Assembly (NCBI GenBank): GCA_001972305.1
Contig: BDDD01002040.1
Coordinates: 1 to 64,000, forward strand
From: Cephalotus follicularis
Lineage: Eukaryota; Streptophyta; Magnoliopsida; Oxalidales; Cephalotaceae
DNA length: 64,000 bases
Reading direction: 5' to 3'
The translations under genes were made by a program, and so were the position numbers. Shown one piece after another: positions 22,664 through 34,467 of the stretch (the first letter of the stretch is position 1; every line of letters starts with the position of its first letter). The notes under the pieces were generated by a model. That model was given only the letters and a program-made list of their open reading frames with translations. It ran no database searches and was not told the DNA's origin.

Positions 22664-24264
22664 TCTCTCTCCTCCTGTCTTCACCGTCTATGCATGAATA
22701 ATGAACCCATAATAAAAGGAAATGAGTAACAGGGTGGTAAGCGGTGCCACTGCGTCACGGATATCTACGTTAAGCGAATTTTAAATTTGATTTAATTGGG
22801 CTTGTAATATATACAAACCAGAGATGCTTTATATCTAATTGTTTTTGATAATAGTAAATAGAAATTGCCCTCATCTGACTATACTTCCCTATTATACCAA
22901 ACAAAACATCCCACACCACACTTACCCATTCACTTTTATTCTATCTAGAAAAGTTATTTCTTTAAAAAAAATATATTTTATTTTAGAGATAAACTATAAA
23001 GAATCACGAATTTTTAATCTAAATTTTGTATGTTGAATAATGTAACATTTGTTAATAAATGACACAAAACTGATGATGTATACATATTATTATGACATAT
23101 GATGTTTATTAATAAGTGTCACATTATTCGGAAAAAAAATTCAGACAAATAGCATTATGAATAGATGTGTTCATGGGCCACGTCCACCCAATAATTACTC
23201 CTCCATGTCTTGTTTTTTTTTAATCAATTACATTATTATTTACTCCATTTTTATTTTTCTTTTCAGATTACATTCGTAATGAAATTATAAATTAAATTTT
23301 AAATTTCTAATATGGTATGAAATAACTAGATTTTATTTTTTTATTTTTCAATTACAATCTCAATTAATTTTTTTAAAATAATTGAAGTGATCCAAATTCT
23401 ATTATATTTAATCAAATATATGCTTCCAAATAAAAAGGTAATAGTAGTGCTTAGATGCACTATACTATTTTTATTTTATAAATTATGGGTTGTTTCAATG
23501 TAATCCTAATAGAGAAATTATAATTAAACATTCAAATTTTTTATATACTACTCATTTATATCTATCTTCTCTATAAAATGAGAAACAGACGGGCTCTTTA
23601 GAGTTACCTCATGGTTTTTTCAATAAATTTATTATTTAATCCATATTTTAAGAATTAATTCGTTAAGAGCCATTTCATGCTTTTTCTAAGAACTTACTAT
23701 TTTGTCCCTATTTTTAGAATTAATTCCTTTTATTTTATCAAATTATTATTTTATCATTGACTTTAAGAATTAAATCCTACATCTCATGATCTCTCACTTA
23801 CAAGAATGAGAATAATGTCATCAGACTATAATGAAGACAATATCTCTCATGGAAGACCACGCATGGAAGAGGTATGATTGAGATCAATGGAGTAGGATCT
23901 CGACAAGGAAGACCTCATGACAAGGCAGCTCTTCCTAACAAATGTTAATGTTGGATTAGAAGAGATCCAAAATTCGATAACTATCCTCGGATATAAGAAA
24001 TCAAAAAATATGACTCGCTACTACACTCTTATTGTGAAGCCACTTTAGGAGGAATTTCACATCACAAACACTTTGGACGTTTTGAGCAACATAAGTTCAA
24101 AATCCGTTGTTACCCTTTCGCTATGATGCCCGGTTAGGAGGCACTCATAGCACGGGCAACTCGGGCGTTCTGAGTAATGCAAGTCCAATATTCGTTGATA
24201 CCCTGCTTCTTATCTGCCCAACAATGGGCTCAAAATTAGATGAAGTCAGGATGTTTTTGCTCTC
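22664..24264. other. A+T-rich intergenic DNA
   Basis: Long A/T runs and no coding frame of note. From about 23600 the composition becomes more mixed (GAAGACC, GAGATC words), which may be old transposon sequence, but no termini were found. Confidence 0.45.
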
Positions 24265-24550
24265 TGATGCTCTGTCTAGATTAGGAAACCACAATCAAGT
24301 CAAGCCTTCCACTCAGTACATAACTTGGAGCGTCAAAATCTATGACCAGCTCATAGCTTTGTGATGCTCAGTAGATAAGAGACCACAATCAAACCAAGTC
24401 TTCCACCTCAGTTCGCGCCTTGGAAATCCAAAAACCAAGATCATTTCATAGCTTTATGATGCTCGGTCTAGATAGAATACCACTATCAGATCAGGCCTTA
24501 CACCTCGGTGTTGGTTTCTATATAAAGTAGTTATATTAACATTTAAATAA
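24265..24550. repeat. Tandem array, about 95-98 bp period, three degenerate units
   Basis: GATGCTC starts near 24265, 24363 and 24458. Each unit continues with TAGAT- or AGATA-like bases, then CCAC..TCA..YCAAG/CAGG, CTTCCAC or CTTACACCTC. The first two units end with TCATAGCTTTRT. The third unit is partial. Confidence 0.6.
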
Positions 24551-24672
24551 CCATTTCTATGCAATCCTAAAGTCGAATAGATTAGCATGTCAAGAAGTAT
24601 ATGCCAAGATCATTTGATCATCACTTTGATATAACCAAGGAAAGAGAGGAGAAGGAGAATGGATACTGTAAC

Positions 24673-24863
24673 TGTCATAACCCGTATCCCATATTGGAAG
24701 TGTACTGGGGAGATCCTTGGTATATATGTGAAAACTCTTCTCAAACTTGTGAGACGTTTTTTGATGACAAAACCGTGCAGGACAAAGTGCCACGTGTATA
24801 CGGAGGCCACCTCTTGAACCCAAAGCGAACAATACCTCACAGGATTTGGGCCGGGTCGTTACA
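24673..24863 (+). mobile_element. Solo LTR of a TRIM element
   Basis: It begins TGTCATAACCCGTATCCC and ends GGCCGGGTCGTTACA, with GTAAC duplicated on both sides (24668-24672 and 24864-24868). The 3' half (GACAAAACCGTG, CCAAAGCGAACAATA, CTCACAGGATTTGGGCC) follows the pattern of Cassandra-like TRIM LTRs, but no 5S rRNA segment is visible in this copy. Confidence 0.8.
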
Positions 24864-25286
24864 GTAACAACCTGAACTATTGTATTACATTTTATCATAT
24901 TATGCGTTATTGTTATTGTATTGTATGACCGATTGGAGTATTTTATGCCCGATAAATGATTATTGACTGAATTAGAGTATTTTATATACTCATCTTTATT
25001 TTATTGATTGAGCATGCATACTCAAATTACTGTTCAGTTCCATTTAATTTGGGTTTCGGAATGCAAGACCACGACTGTTTATGACCACATGTTTTAAATG
25101 AATTATGGTCACTCGTTACTTCTATATAAACACACTTCTTTCTCTCATTTTCCTCATAACTCATCTCTCCCTCACTCTCTCTCCCAGCCAAAATCTTTCT
25201 CTCTCATCCTCCTTGTCATTGTTTCTCTACTCTATATCTACACACATAAAACACTTCTCTCACACAAAAATGTATCTCACTCCCGT

Positions 25287-26978
25287 TGTAACGCCCCAAA
25301 ACCCATACTTGCTTTAGCATATTTTGCATTACATGGAATAATAATCACGGATATTTTAGAAATGATTGTGCATATGGATGTATGGCATGTGAGTATTTCA
25401 ATACTTATATGGATGGATGTTATGTTTGTTTACGGTATTTTGATTACATTGGGGTAGATATTAGAGTAAAGATTATAAATAAAGAACCAAAGCACATAAA
25501 CCTCTCATTTTCTCTCTGTTCTCTCTCTATCCCTTTTTTTTTCTCTCTCTCTCTAGAAACCACCAAATTAGCCCCAAAATCTGCCAAATCAAAGAGAAAA
25601 CAAAAGGGGTTTGGGGTATAGATTGATGGAAGACTTGATAATCAAGTATAAGATTGGAGCTCCACAAGCCAAGAACTTGAGTTCTTTCTCCGATTTCTGA
25701 ATTTAGAGACCAAGAACAAGCTCCAATCTTTGGTAGAAACTTTCTCTACCTAAATATGCTATGATTTACACTTATATGCACATGTATGACTTGCTTTCAT
25801 GGACTAGAATGGATTGAATGTGATTGAAATTGAATGTTAGAGAGTTAGGTCATAAAGGGGATTTTTAACCTAGAAATTGATATGATGGATTAAAATGATT
25901 GAAATGGTTTTAATGGCATAGAAATGGTTAATATGACTTGTATTGAACTTGGATTGAAGATATTTGAAGGAAAAGTGTTCATTTGCAAAGTTTTGGCAAG
26001 AACCATAGGTTTTGCTACTCTAAGCATCGACGCTTACGCTTTAAGCGTCGCCGCTTATCCTTTTTTTCAAAAGGGAGATCGCTTTTAAACCGTTAACCCT
26101 TTGCTTCCTGTGTAGTGCTTAGCCTAAGAGACAACACTTAGTCCTTAAGTGTCACCGCTTAGTCCAGTTTGTCCCAAAGTGCTAACGTTTAAAGCTTAAC
26201 TGATGATGCTTTAGTGCAAAACGTCACCGCTTAAGATCAAGGCGTCGCCGCTTTCGCAAGAAGTTTTCCGTAACTGATTTCAAAGAATGTTTTTCAAAGT
26301 ATTTTCTCACGGGTCATTTTCTAGGCTCATGTATGGTAAAGACTAACATGGTAAGGGTAAGGGCAATGTAGAGTCTATAGATGTGTTCACTGTAGTATGA
26401 ACTATAACTCCTAGTCAAGTATGTGGTGTCAACCTTCAGTCAAATAATCCCTCTACTAGAGTTACTCTGGGTAAGTGATTGGTTGAGCTCTTATTGGTTT
26501 ACCAATAAGCAATCAATTCTACTCGAGCTCATATATATTGATCTATCAATAGGCGACTAGATGTCTAATCCTAGAGCTTGTGCACCTTCGGGGGGATTTA
26601 GACACATGTATGGATAGAGAACGAATCTCGTGATCAGTTGAGCTCTTATCGGTCTACCGGTAGGCAACTGGGTCTAGTGAGCTCCTATCGATATACCGGT
26701 AAGCACTAGATGTTTAGGCCTTGAGCTTGTGCCACCTTCAGGGGGGTTCTATACTCACTTAACGGACGATATGATTGTATGTTATGGTATGACTTGTATG
26801 GATCTGTAACTAGTTGAGCTCCTACGGGTTTACCTGTAGGCAACTAGTTTTAGTGAACTCTTATCAGTCTACTGGTAGGCACTAGATGTTCTTATCCTCG
26901 AGCTTTGGTTAGGTTGGACTTATAGATGATGGTATGTTTGGTTAACTACTTATATATGCTGGTATGTTACAGTTTGTA
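25287..26978 (+). repeat. 5' part of a second Tekay-like LTR
   Basis: The unit begins TGTAACGCCCC and follows the usual layout: TATAAATAAAG (about 25469), a CT-rich leader, a TTCTCTACCTAAATATGC block, a TCGA-motif array (26031-26255) and repeated GAGCTC..ACCGGTAGGCA stretches. It is cut at 26978, where the minus-strand gypsy element begins. Confidence 0.6.
26031..26255. repeat. Array of GCGTCGCCGCTT-type motifs in an LTR
   Basis: Motifs include GCATCGACGCTTACG, GCGTCGCCGCTTA, GTGTCACCGCTTA, ACGTCACCGCTTA and GCGTCGCCGCTTT, spaced 15-60 bases apart about 0.75-0.97 kb from the LTR start. Confidence 0.8.
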
Positions 26979-27180
26979 TGTCACACCCCGAACCACGAGA
27001 GAACCCCACGGCCTAACGAGTGGCAGGTTCATCCATACAATTCATCTTTATACATAGTATAATACACAAATTATGCTATAAATTAAAACATTAATACACA
27101 ATTATGCATGCGGAAACAACCCTTCAAATACTTGCATCGATGAACCCCAAATATACATAACATTTCATACATGTATGTAG
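26979..27180 (-). repeat. Truncated 3' LTR of the gypsy element
   Basis: About 200 bp matching the start of the copy at 36309. It begins TGTCACACCCCGAACC and ends near ACATGTATGTAG, then runs into integrase-derived sequence. Confidence 0.7.
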
Positions 27181-27184
27181 GCAA

Positions 27185-28310
27185 CTGCACCTACTCTCTC
27201 AAGGATCTCAAAATGTCCTATATACCGTGGGGCTAACTTTCCTTTCTTGCCAAATCTCATAACTCATTTGGTTGGTGAAACTTTGAGGAACACATGATCT
27301 CCCACTGAGAACTCTAAGTCTTGCATTCGGTTGTCTACGTAACTCTTCTATTGACTCTGAGCTGTTAAAAGCTTTTCCCAGATAACCTGGACCTTTTATG
27401 TCATCTCTTGCACATGCCTTGGTCCTAAAAGACTCTTCTCGCCAACCTCAAACCATCAAACTGGGGTTCTACACTTTCGATCATAAAGGGCTTCAAACGG
27501 TGCCATCCCAATGCTAGAGTGATAACTGTTGTTGTATGAGAACTCCACTAATGGTAGATGCTTGTCCCAACTGCCACCCCAATCCATCACACATGCCTGA
27601 AGTATATCCTATCGTCTCCTCAGACTGACTATCTGCCTGGGGATGAAAAGCCATACCGAAGCTTAACTGAGTACCAAAAGCTGCTTACAGTTTCTTCCAA
27701 AACCGCGAAGTAAACCGTGGGTCCCTGTTGAACACAATACTGACTGGTACTCCATGAAGCCTAACAATCTCTTCAACATATAAGGATGCCAACTGTTCAA
27801 GTGGATAAGTCATCTTGATTGCTAGAAAGTGTGCAAACTTTGTAAAGCGATCGACAATAACCCTTATGGCATCACAGTTAGTCCTCGTCCTTGGTAACCC
27901 TGTCACGAAATCCATCGTGATGTGCTCCCAGTTCCACTGTGCTACTGGCAACGGTTGAAACAATCCATCTGGCCTCTAGTGTTCTGCTTTAACTTGTTGA
28001 CATGTTAAGCAAGAAGAAACATACTATGCTATCTCCCTCTTCATGTCATTCCACCAATAACTGAGCTTCAGGTCTCTGTACATCTTGGTACTCCCTGGAT
28101 GTACTAAGAAACTGGAGCGATGAGCTTGCGACAATAGCTCATCCTTCAGCTCCTTACTGTTAGGAGCACAAACTCTGCCTTGGAACCTTAACAATCCATT
28201 ACCATGAAGCAAAAACTCAGGTTTCAACCCTCATTGACCATTTAATGCAACTTTAATCAAGCCTCTATCCATACCCTGAGCCTCTCTGATTCTATCCAAA
28301 AACCACGGTC
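27185..28310 (-). pseudogene. Gypsy integrase (zinc-binding, core and C-terminal parts)
   Basis: On the minus strand the H2C2 region appears first (LLSQAHRSSFLVHPGSTKMY..LKLSYWWNDMKREI, 28227-28024). It is followed by the core ([56 protein letters not shown], 27963-27685), which retains Asp residues of the DDE triad. The C-terminal part (DLEFSVGDHVFLKVSPTK, FGKKGKLAPRYIGHFEILE) reaches 27190. Several stops separate these parts, and the chromodomain that normally follows is deleted. Confidence 0.85.
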
Positions 28311-28320
28311 GTGTCTGAAT

Positions 28321-28629
28321 CTAAGCAATTGTCAAGCAAGCTAATCGGTGACTTAAGGCGTATGCAATCATATTAGTCTTGCCTGGGTGGTACTTTATCT
28401 CATAGTTGTAGTCATTGAGTAACTCCATCCACCTCATTTGTCTCATATTCAGGTCCTTTTGGGAGAAAAGATACTTTAAACTCTTTTGGTTTGCGTACAC
28501 ATCAAACTTGGTACCATAGAAGTAGTGCCTCCATTTGCGTAGTGCAAAGACTATCGCTACCAACTCTAGGTCATGAGTGGGATAACTTTCCTTATGAGGC
28601 TTCAACTTCCTTGAGGCATAGGCAATCAC
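28321..28629 (-). pseudogene. Gypsy RNase H domain
   Basis: The translation [59 protein letters not shown] and [18 protein letters not shown] is the standard Ty3/gypsy RNase H. It degrades the RNA of RNA:DNA hybrids during reverse transcription. The final motif normally reads ADALSRR; here it is AYALSHR, consistent with decay. Confidence 0.88.
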
Positions 28630-28638
28630 CTTCCCATA

Positions 28639-29863
28639 CTACATCAAAACATAACCCAAACTATTCCCTGATGCATCACTGTACACTATGAAGCCCTCAC
28701 TGCCCTCGGGCAAAGCTAAGATCAGCGCAGAAATCAGACGGCGTTTTAACTCTTGAAAACTCCCTTCACAACTGTCATCCCAAACAAACACTATCTTTTT
28801 CTGCATCAACCTCGTTAAAGGTGTAGCTATCTGTAATAATCCTTCGACAAAGCGGCTGTAGTAACCCGCTAAGCCTAAGAAAATACGGACCTCTGTCAAG
28901 TTTGTTGGCTGTCTCCAATCCCTCACTGCTTCTATCTTTGCTGGGTCTACTGATAAATAGCACTGGAAATAACATGACCAAGAAAAGCCATCTCTGACAA
29001 CCAAAACTCACCTTTGCTAAACTTGGCATATAACTGATGTGAACGATAAATATAGATACCTGTCGAACAAGCAATTATATAAAGGAAGTGAAGAAAATAT
29101 TAAATAGATAGAAGACGAGATTTATCCTGGTTCAACCAATCTAGGGTTACGTCCAGCAATAGGAGTTTCACTATATTGATCAATAGTCTCCTCACTTCTC
29201 TCTTATTACTAGCTCTCACACTACAAGAGAATATATATATATAGGCGAAGAAACCCTAATAGTTTCTTAACATGTGGCTATTCATGGGCCAAGCCCAAAC
29301 CACAAACAGGACTAAAGAAAATAGACATTTCGGTCCAAAACAAATATCCAATTTTGGCTACCTGTCGGGGGCACTGTCCCCGAGCGTTAGGGTCATAGTA
29401 CTGATCCTTTGAATTAATCGCCAACCTCAACATGATGGTCTTGCAAAACCTGTAATGCCAAGTGAAAATGTTCCCCATGTTCCTCCATATTCCTGGAATA
29501 CGCCAAGATGTCATCGACAAAAACTACGATGAACTGGTTAAGATATGGACTAAACACCCTATTCATAAGGATCATGAATGCAGCAGGGGCAATGGTCACC
29601 CCAAACGGCATTACAATGAACTCATAGTGTCCATACCGTGACCTGAAGGCTGTCTTTGGAATATCTTCGGCTCTAACCCTTAACTGATGGTATCCCGACC
29701 TCAAATACAACTTGGAGAACACTGAAACACCTCTCAACTGGTCAAACAATTCATCAATATTTGGTAGGGGGTACTTGTTCTTAACTTTAACCCTGTTGAG
29801 ATGCCGATAATCGATACACATCCGAAGAGATATATCATTTTTCTTAACAAACAAAACGGACAC
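28639..29863 (-). pseudogene. Gypsy reverse transcriptase, split by an insertion
   Basis: The fingers/palm part (29863-29426) shows [78 protein letters not shown] and the catalytic FVDDILAYS. About 390 bp of foreign DNA follows. The thumb/connection resumes as [20 protein letters not shown] (near 29030) and [31 protein letters not shown] and [17 protein letters not shown] down to 28639. The few codons before LFVKK lie beyond the CACTA element, at 32792-32960. The gene is inactive. Confidence 0.88.
29037..29425. mobile_element. Unclassified LTR-like insertion in the reverse transcriptase
   Basis: Reverse transcriptase coding sequence is contiguous on either side, while this block contains ATATATATATAGGCGAAG, AGATTTATCCTGGTTCAACC and GTTACGTCC, words typical of plant LTR leaders. 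TACCTGTCG occurs near both ends (about 29057 and 29360). Candidate duplications (ACTGA and ACCTC) match poorly, so the class and exact ends are open. Confidence 0.45.
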
Positions 29864-30265
29864 TACAAAAAAACTGGCCTTTTGAAACGGATGGAATCCG
29901 TTTCAAAAGGCCTATTTTTCCGTTTCAAAAGGTCAATTGAAACGGTTTTGAAACGGAAAAATGGAATTTCAAAAAAGTGGCGTATCAATAGCCTTTTGAA
30001 ACGGAAAAACCGTTTCAAAAGGGTACCCTTTTGAAACGGATAGAATGAACCGTTTCAAAAGGCACCCTTTTGAAACGGCAGACTCTACCGTTTCAAAAGG
30101 GTACCCTTTTGAAACAGTTAATCCGTTTCAAAAGGGTTTTAAAAAAATAAAAAAAAATAAGACCCTTTTGAAACGGTTAACACTAACCGTTTCAAAAGGG
30201 TTTTTAAAAAATAAAAAAAAATACCCTTTTGAAACGGTTGACAACCGTTTCAAAAGGGTTTTAAA
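29861..30265. repeat. Left subterminal repeat zone of the CACTA element
   Basis: More than a dozen copies of CCTTTTGAAACGG or its complement alternate in orientation, many as facing pairs that can form stem-loops. In other CACTA elements such zones bind the TnpA-type protein. Confidence 0.88.
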
Positions 30266-30550
30266 AAATAAAAAAAAATATAATTCATTTAAATATTTTA
30301 TAATCAGATTTTTTTATTAAAAAATAATAAAAATATATTATTATACAATATTATAGACAACAAATTATTGGTTAATAAATCCAAAATCCCAAAACGATCT
30401 TTACCAAGACCAGATTTCCCCAAGTGCCAAAACCATCTGAGAAAAATTAAATACACCTCCAAGCATAGGTAAGGTACTCTTGAGTAATATGGCTTCACCA
30501 TGTAAAAATTACTTTGACTTCTAACTTGTGTATCCTCTATGAACTGGAGA

Positions 30551-30700
30551 TCAGTAGGAGCCCATTGGTGGCATGCCGAAAGCTGGCATTGGAGGCATTC
30601 CCATCCCACCCATTGGTGGTGGCTGTGGAGCGAAACCTCCACCCATTCCCTGCATTGGTGGTGCAGGCAATGCAAGAGGCAGCAGCTGAGCATACATATT
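30551..30700 (-). pseudogene. Captured terminal exon with Met/Pro/Gly-rich C terminus
   Basis: On the minus strand a 3' splice site (TAATCTGCAG) is followed by an open frame of 49 codons: [20 protein letters not shown], then [18 protein letters not shown], then [12 protein letters not shown] and a stop. The low-complexity Met-Pro-Gly tail, clean stop and splice site suggest the last exon of a real plant gene carried by the transposon. I do not recognise the parent gene. Nothing upstream on the minus strand inside the element is clearly a further exon. Confidence 0.55.
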
Positions 30701-32247
30701 CTGCAGATTATAAAAAAACAATCAATTCCTATAAAACAACCAAACTGCAATATGAAAACCTCATCTGTTACTGTCTCCAAAATCATAGAAACATAGTAAG
30801 AAGAGAAAAACATATAAGTGCTGCTTCTGAATTTATAAACCAATAGAGAAGTCTCAAAATCAGACTAGCCACATCCAACCATATACCAACCAATTACATG
30901 AACTTTAGAATACCATATTTGTACCAAGAAGAAGAATAATATCACAACTGTATCTGATCAAACAAACCTGCAGAGAGAATTCAAGGGAAGCCTTACTGCT
31001 GCACATATAGAAATCCGAGAAGCATCACAGTTATAATAACAACATTTCAGTATCTGCAGACTTTCTCTTTCAGCACAAAACGATTAAATGCATAAAGTAA
31101 GATAAAATCATCTTTTATTATCTCAAGAGTCATAAAGAGTATATCAAAGAGGAAATGTATATATATATATATATATCAAAACAGTTATAAGGAATATTCG
31201 AGTTATCTCCCGAACTAGCATTTTCAAATGCATTAAAACTTTACACCAAGAATAGTTGTTCGGGCGATAAAGGAAATAGAAGGAATGTCAACACAGTTAT
31301 TCTAGCATTACCAACTATACTCACATAGCAGGCTAGCTATACCATCTGTGAATTTCCAGGCTAGATAGTATAATTAGTAGCAGCCATGTCATCTAGAATC
31401 GTTTTACTTCAATTGTATTGTTCTCATTAGGAGTACAAGGATATATATATATATATATATATAAGGTTAGCCTACATAGCTAGAATGACTAAGCTACCCC
31501 TCACCAATTAACCATAACCCATGATATGAAGCAACTATACTCACATAAATATGGTTCAGGCTGATAAAATGAAAACACCAAAAGTGGAAAGTGTAAAGAT
31601 ACCAAGACCCACATAGTTAGTTCAAGTAGAGAATTTTATTTAGCAAGTTCAGGAACACGAAAAGAAATACTATTTGGATTAACATATAAATGTTATAATA
31701 GAATACACAAAGAGCAAGCCTTATCGTATGACTGCCACAAAATAAATAATTTGAATGAATATATTACTCTCTTGTTTCAAACCATTTGAAACATGAAACC
31801 ACTGATAAGGCTCTCTATGATGCATGCACTTAGGTACAAGAGGCAGCAAGGATGCATGTCTAAGAGTAAAGTTGAAATCTGAGACACAGGGATACAGATC
31901 TGGATTTGGATATGAAACCGTCTGCATTTCATTTCCACTAAGGTTCCCTAGGGTAAATTGGAGAGTCCATGTAACGAAGGGTAATACACTAGCAATACTA
32001 GTAAACTCCAATACCACCACTCCATAACTTCTGTTTTCTTTTTTTACCAAAACTTTTAAATCAATTCTAATGTCAGCGAACTTATGGATACCCAACCACA
32101 ATTTTACCAACTTCTCATAAAATAATCACTCAGACATCAAAAGTTACCAACTAGAACATGATAGCTAGACGATGATCTCTAATTTTTTCAAGTTGAACGG
32201 AACAAACACTTTCAGAGTAAAAAGACTCATTTAAAAAAAAAACTTGT

Positions 32248-32460
32248 GAGTTGAGTCGACAGTGAGAGGGAGAAGAGAGGAGCCGTTGACAGTGAGAGGA
32301 GAGGAGGAGGAGAGGTTGTCGCCACTGTCGTTGGTGTCGAGTCTGTCGATTGTCCGCTATTATGAGTTGAGTCGACAGTGAGAGGGAGAAGAGAGGACCA
32401 GTTGACAGTGATAGGAGAGGAGGAGGAGAGGTTGTTGCCGCTGCCGTTGGTGTCGAGAGC
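32248..32460. repeat. Tandem duplication, 116-bp period, in the CACTA element
   Basis: GAGTTGAGTCGACAGTGAG occurs at about 32248 and again at 32364. Each is followed by AGGGAGAAGAGAGGA, GTTGACAGTGA and GGAGAGGAGGAGGAGAGGTT. Confidence 0.85.
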
Positions 32461-32559
32461 GAGAGAGCCACAAAGATTGGAGACTAGAGACTTCAGTTGG
32501 GATGAGGGATGCGAGATGGGAGAATTGTGAAATGGTAAAGTGTTATTTCAGATAAATAC

Positions 32560-32791
32560 CATGTTTTGAAACGGTAGCTATAAACCGTTTCAAAAAGCCT
32601 CGGGTATTTGAAATGGTAGCTATCAACCATTTCAATAAGCCGGGCTTTTTGAAACGGTTTATAGAAACCGTTTCAAATAGTGTACTTTTTGAAACGGATT
32701 TTTTATCCGTTTCAAAAAGTTAACCCTTTTGAAACGGCCGCGTCATCCATTTCAAAAGGGTGCGTTTCAAAAAACCACTTTTCTTGTAGTG
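32560..32791. repeat. Right subterminal repeat zone of the CACTA element
   Basis: Facing copies of TTTTGAAACGG and CCGTTTCAAAA mirror the left zone; some are mutated (GAAATGG, CCATTTC). Confidence 0.85.
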
Positions 32792-32794
32792 GGA

Positions 32795-33700
32795 TGCTCC
32801 CCAGGGGGAAACATTCAGTCTGATAAAACCTCTATCGAGCAACTCCTACAACTGAAGTTTCAACTCTTTCAACTCTGGGGGTGCCATACGATAAGGAGCT
32901 CTCGATATCGATGTTGTCTCTGGTAGGAGATCAATAACAAACTCTGTATCTCTTTCTAGAGGTTAGGATGTCAACTCATTCGGAAACATATCCGGATACT
33001 CACAAACAACTGAGACATCCTCCAACCTCGGCACCCATCTCCTACTGTCCGTCACATGTGCCAGGTATCCGATGTAACCCTGTCTCATAAGCCTGTCAGC
33101 ATGAATGGCCGATATCATCTGAACTGGTCGATGCTCTAAGGTCCCAATAAACTGAAACTGAGACTGTCCTGGCATACTGAAGATCATCACCTTTCTGTAA
33201 CAATCTACTTGAGCATAGTATGACGCTAACCAATCCATCCCTAGGCTCACATCCAACTCATCCATCGATAACACTATTAGATCAGCCATCAAGACACGAT
33301 CGACGATCTCTACAACACACGACTTACACACCCATTTGGAATAAACAGGCTCTCCTACTGAGGTGCTAACCTATATAACAAAAGGTAAAGGTTCGGGTTC
33401 CACCTCAACATAACACAGAAAATGAAATGCAATGTATGAGTAAGATGAACCCGGATCTATAAGAGTCCGTGCTATATGCTGAGAGTTACAAATAGTACCT
33501 CCTATGACTGAAGCGGATCCTATTGCAGCTCTTTGGTCCATAGCATAAACTCCGCCATGCACTGTAGGTGTCGATCCCATATGCTGCTTACCACTATCTC
33601 TCCTTACTACAGAAGGTGAACTGGTACTAGGACGGCCCTGATACTGCTGTCCAAGACCACAGCTTGGCTGATAAGCAATACTCTGGTTCTGCTGAGAACC
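32795..33700 (-). pseudogene. Gypsy protease and protease-RT linker
   Basis: The minus strand shows a retropepsin-like ARTLIDPGSSYSYIAFHFL (33371-33580), where functional copies have a DSG or DTG active site. Next is LIVLSMDELDVSLGMDWLAS with VSVVCEYPDMFPNELTS (33331-32963), the standard linker leading into reverse transcriptase. Stops interrupt the frame, so it is inactive. Confidence 0.8.
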
Positions 33701-33951
33701 TTCCTAGAATCGACCCATACTCTGACCTTGTTGATTCCTTACACCAAACCTGTCATGAGGACACTCTTTAGCTATGTGATCCGAAACTCCATAAACCATG
33801 CACTTACTGGCCTTCCACCAGCAATCATCAGATGTATGGTTAGTGCGTTGACAATGCACGCACGGATCAAAAGAAGCCTGACTACCACCACTGGAAATTC
33901 TAGAGCGACTTCTCTGTGAATATGTCATCCCTTGGCTCCTATGCTGGGAAC

Positions 33952-34127
33952 TAGACCTGGCAAAATTTACCAAAATCCTCCGATACTCGTAATTTTTTAG
34001 GGTAATGGGTATAGCTTTTAGTACCGATTAAAAAATGGGTAATTACTACCCGTTATATAATGGGTAAACCCGTTGTCACCTGTACCCACGGGTACTTACG
34101 GGTACAAGTACCCGTTTGCCAAGTCTG
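33952..34127. repeat. hAT-type MITE unit at the left end
   Basis: The inverted ends TAGACCTGGCAAA and TTTGCCAAGTCTG differ by few bases. The interior is built of GGGTAATGGGT and ACCCGTT words, echoed in direct orientation near 34950-35100. Confidence 0.7.
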
Positions 34128-34467
34128 GGAAAAAAGGGTGAGTTAGTTATTCTGGTTGCACATTTTTTAAGGCAAGATAATGAGATTGGATGCTTGCTCA
34201 ATTATATTTGGAGTGACAATTTATGTTGCTCATTTGTGGTTTTCCAATGTTCATGTATAATAGCATATTCATGACTTGTTAGCAATGCTGTAAATCTCAA
34301 AAAGCAAACAAAGAAGCTTCTAAGGATATCGTTGCTCATAATACTGGTTCATTTATTGTTGCACCTATGAGTATATTAGTTTTTCTTCACAATTTTCTTT
34401 CCTTCCTTGTTAATATTACTGAACTTCCCATTTTTCATCCTTTTATAGACTCTTTCTCTTGATGCAG

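Larger units (their letters stand above)
29861..32791. mobile_element. Non-autonomous CACTA (EnSpm/CMC) transposon
   Basis: It begins CACTACAAAAAAACTGG and ends CTTTTCTTGTAGTG, the CACTA terminal inverted repeat, with GGA on both sides (29858-29860 and 32792-32794), the 3-bp duplication of this superfamily. Both subterminal zones are packed with TTTTGAAACGG and its complement CCGTTTCAAAA. The 2.3-kb interior has no transposase. It carries an exon-like host fragment (30551-30700) and a 116-bp tandem duplication (32248-32460). It sits inside the gypsy reverse transcriptase. Confidence 0.93.

Noticed and set aside
30304-30843. Minus-strand frame of 179 codons in the CACTA element
   Set aside because: It overlaps the captured exon in a different phase; the Cys/His-rich appearance arises from reading the Met/Pro-coding repeats out of frame.
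31721-32110. Minus-strand frame of 129 codons inside the CACTA element
   Set aside because: No recognisable domain or splice context. It might be part of a captured gene, but nothing supports coding.
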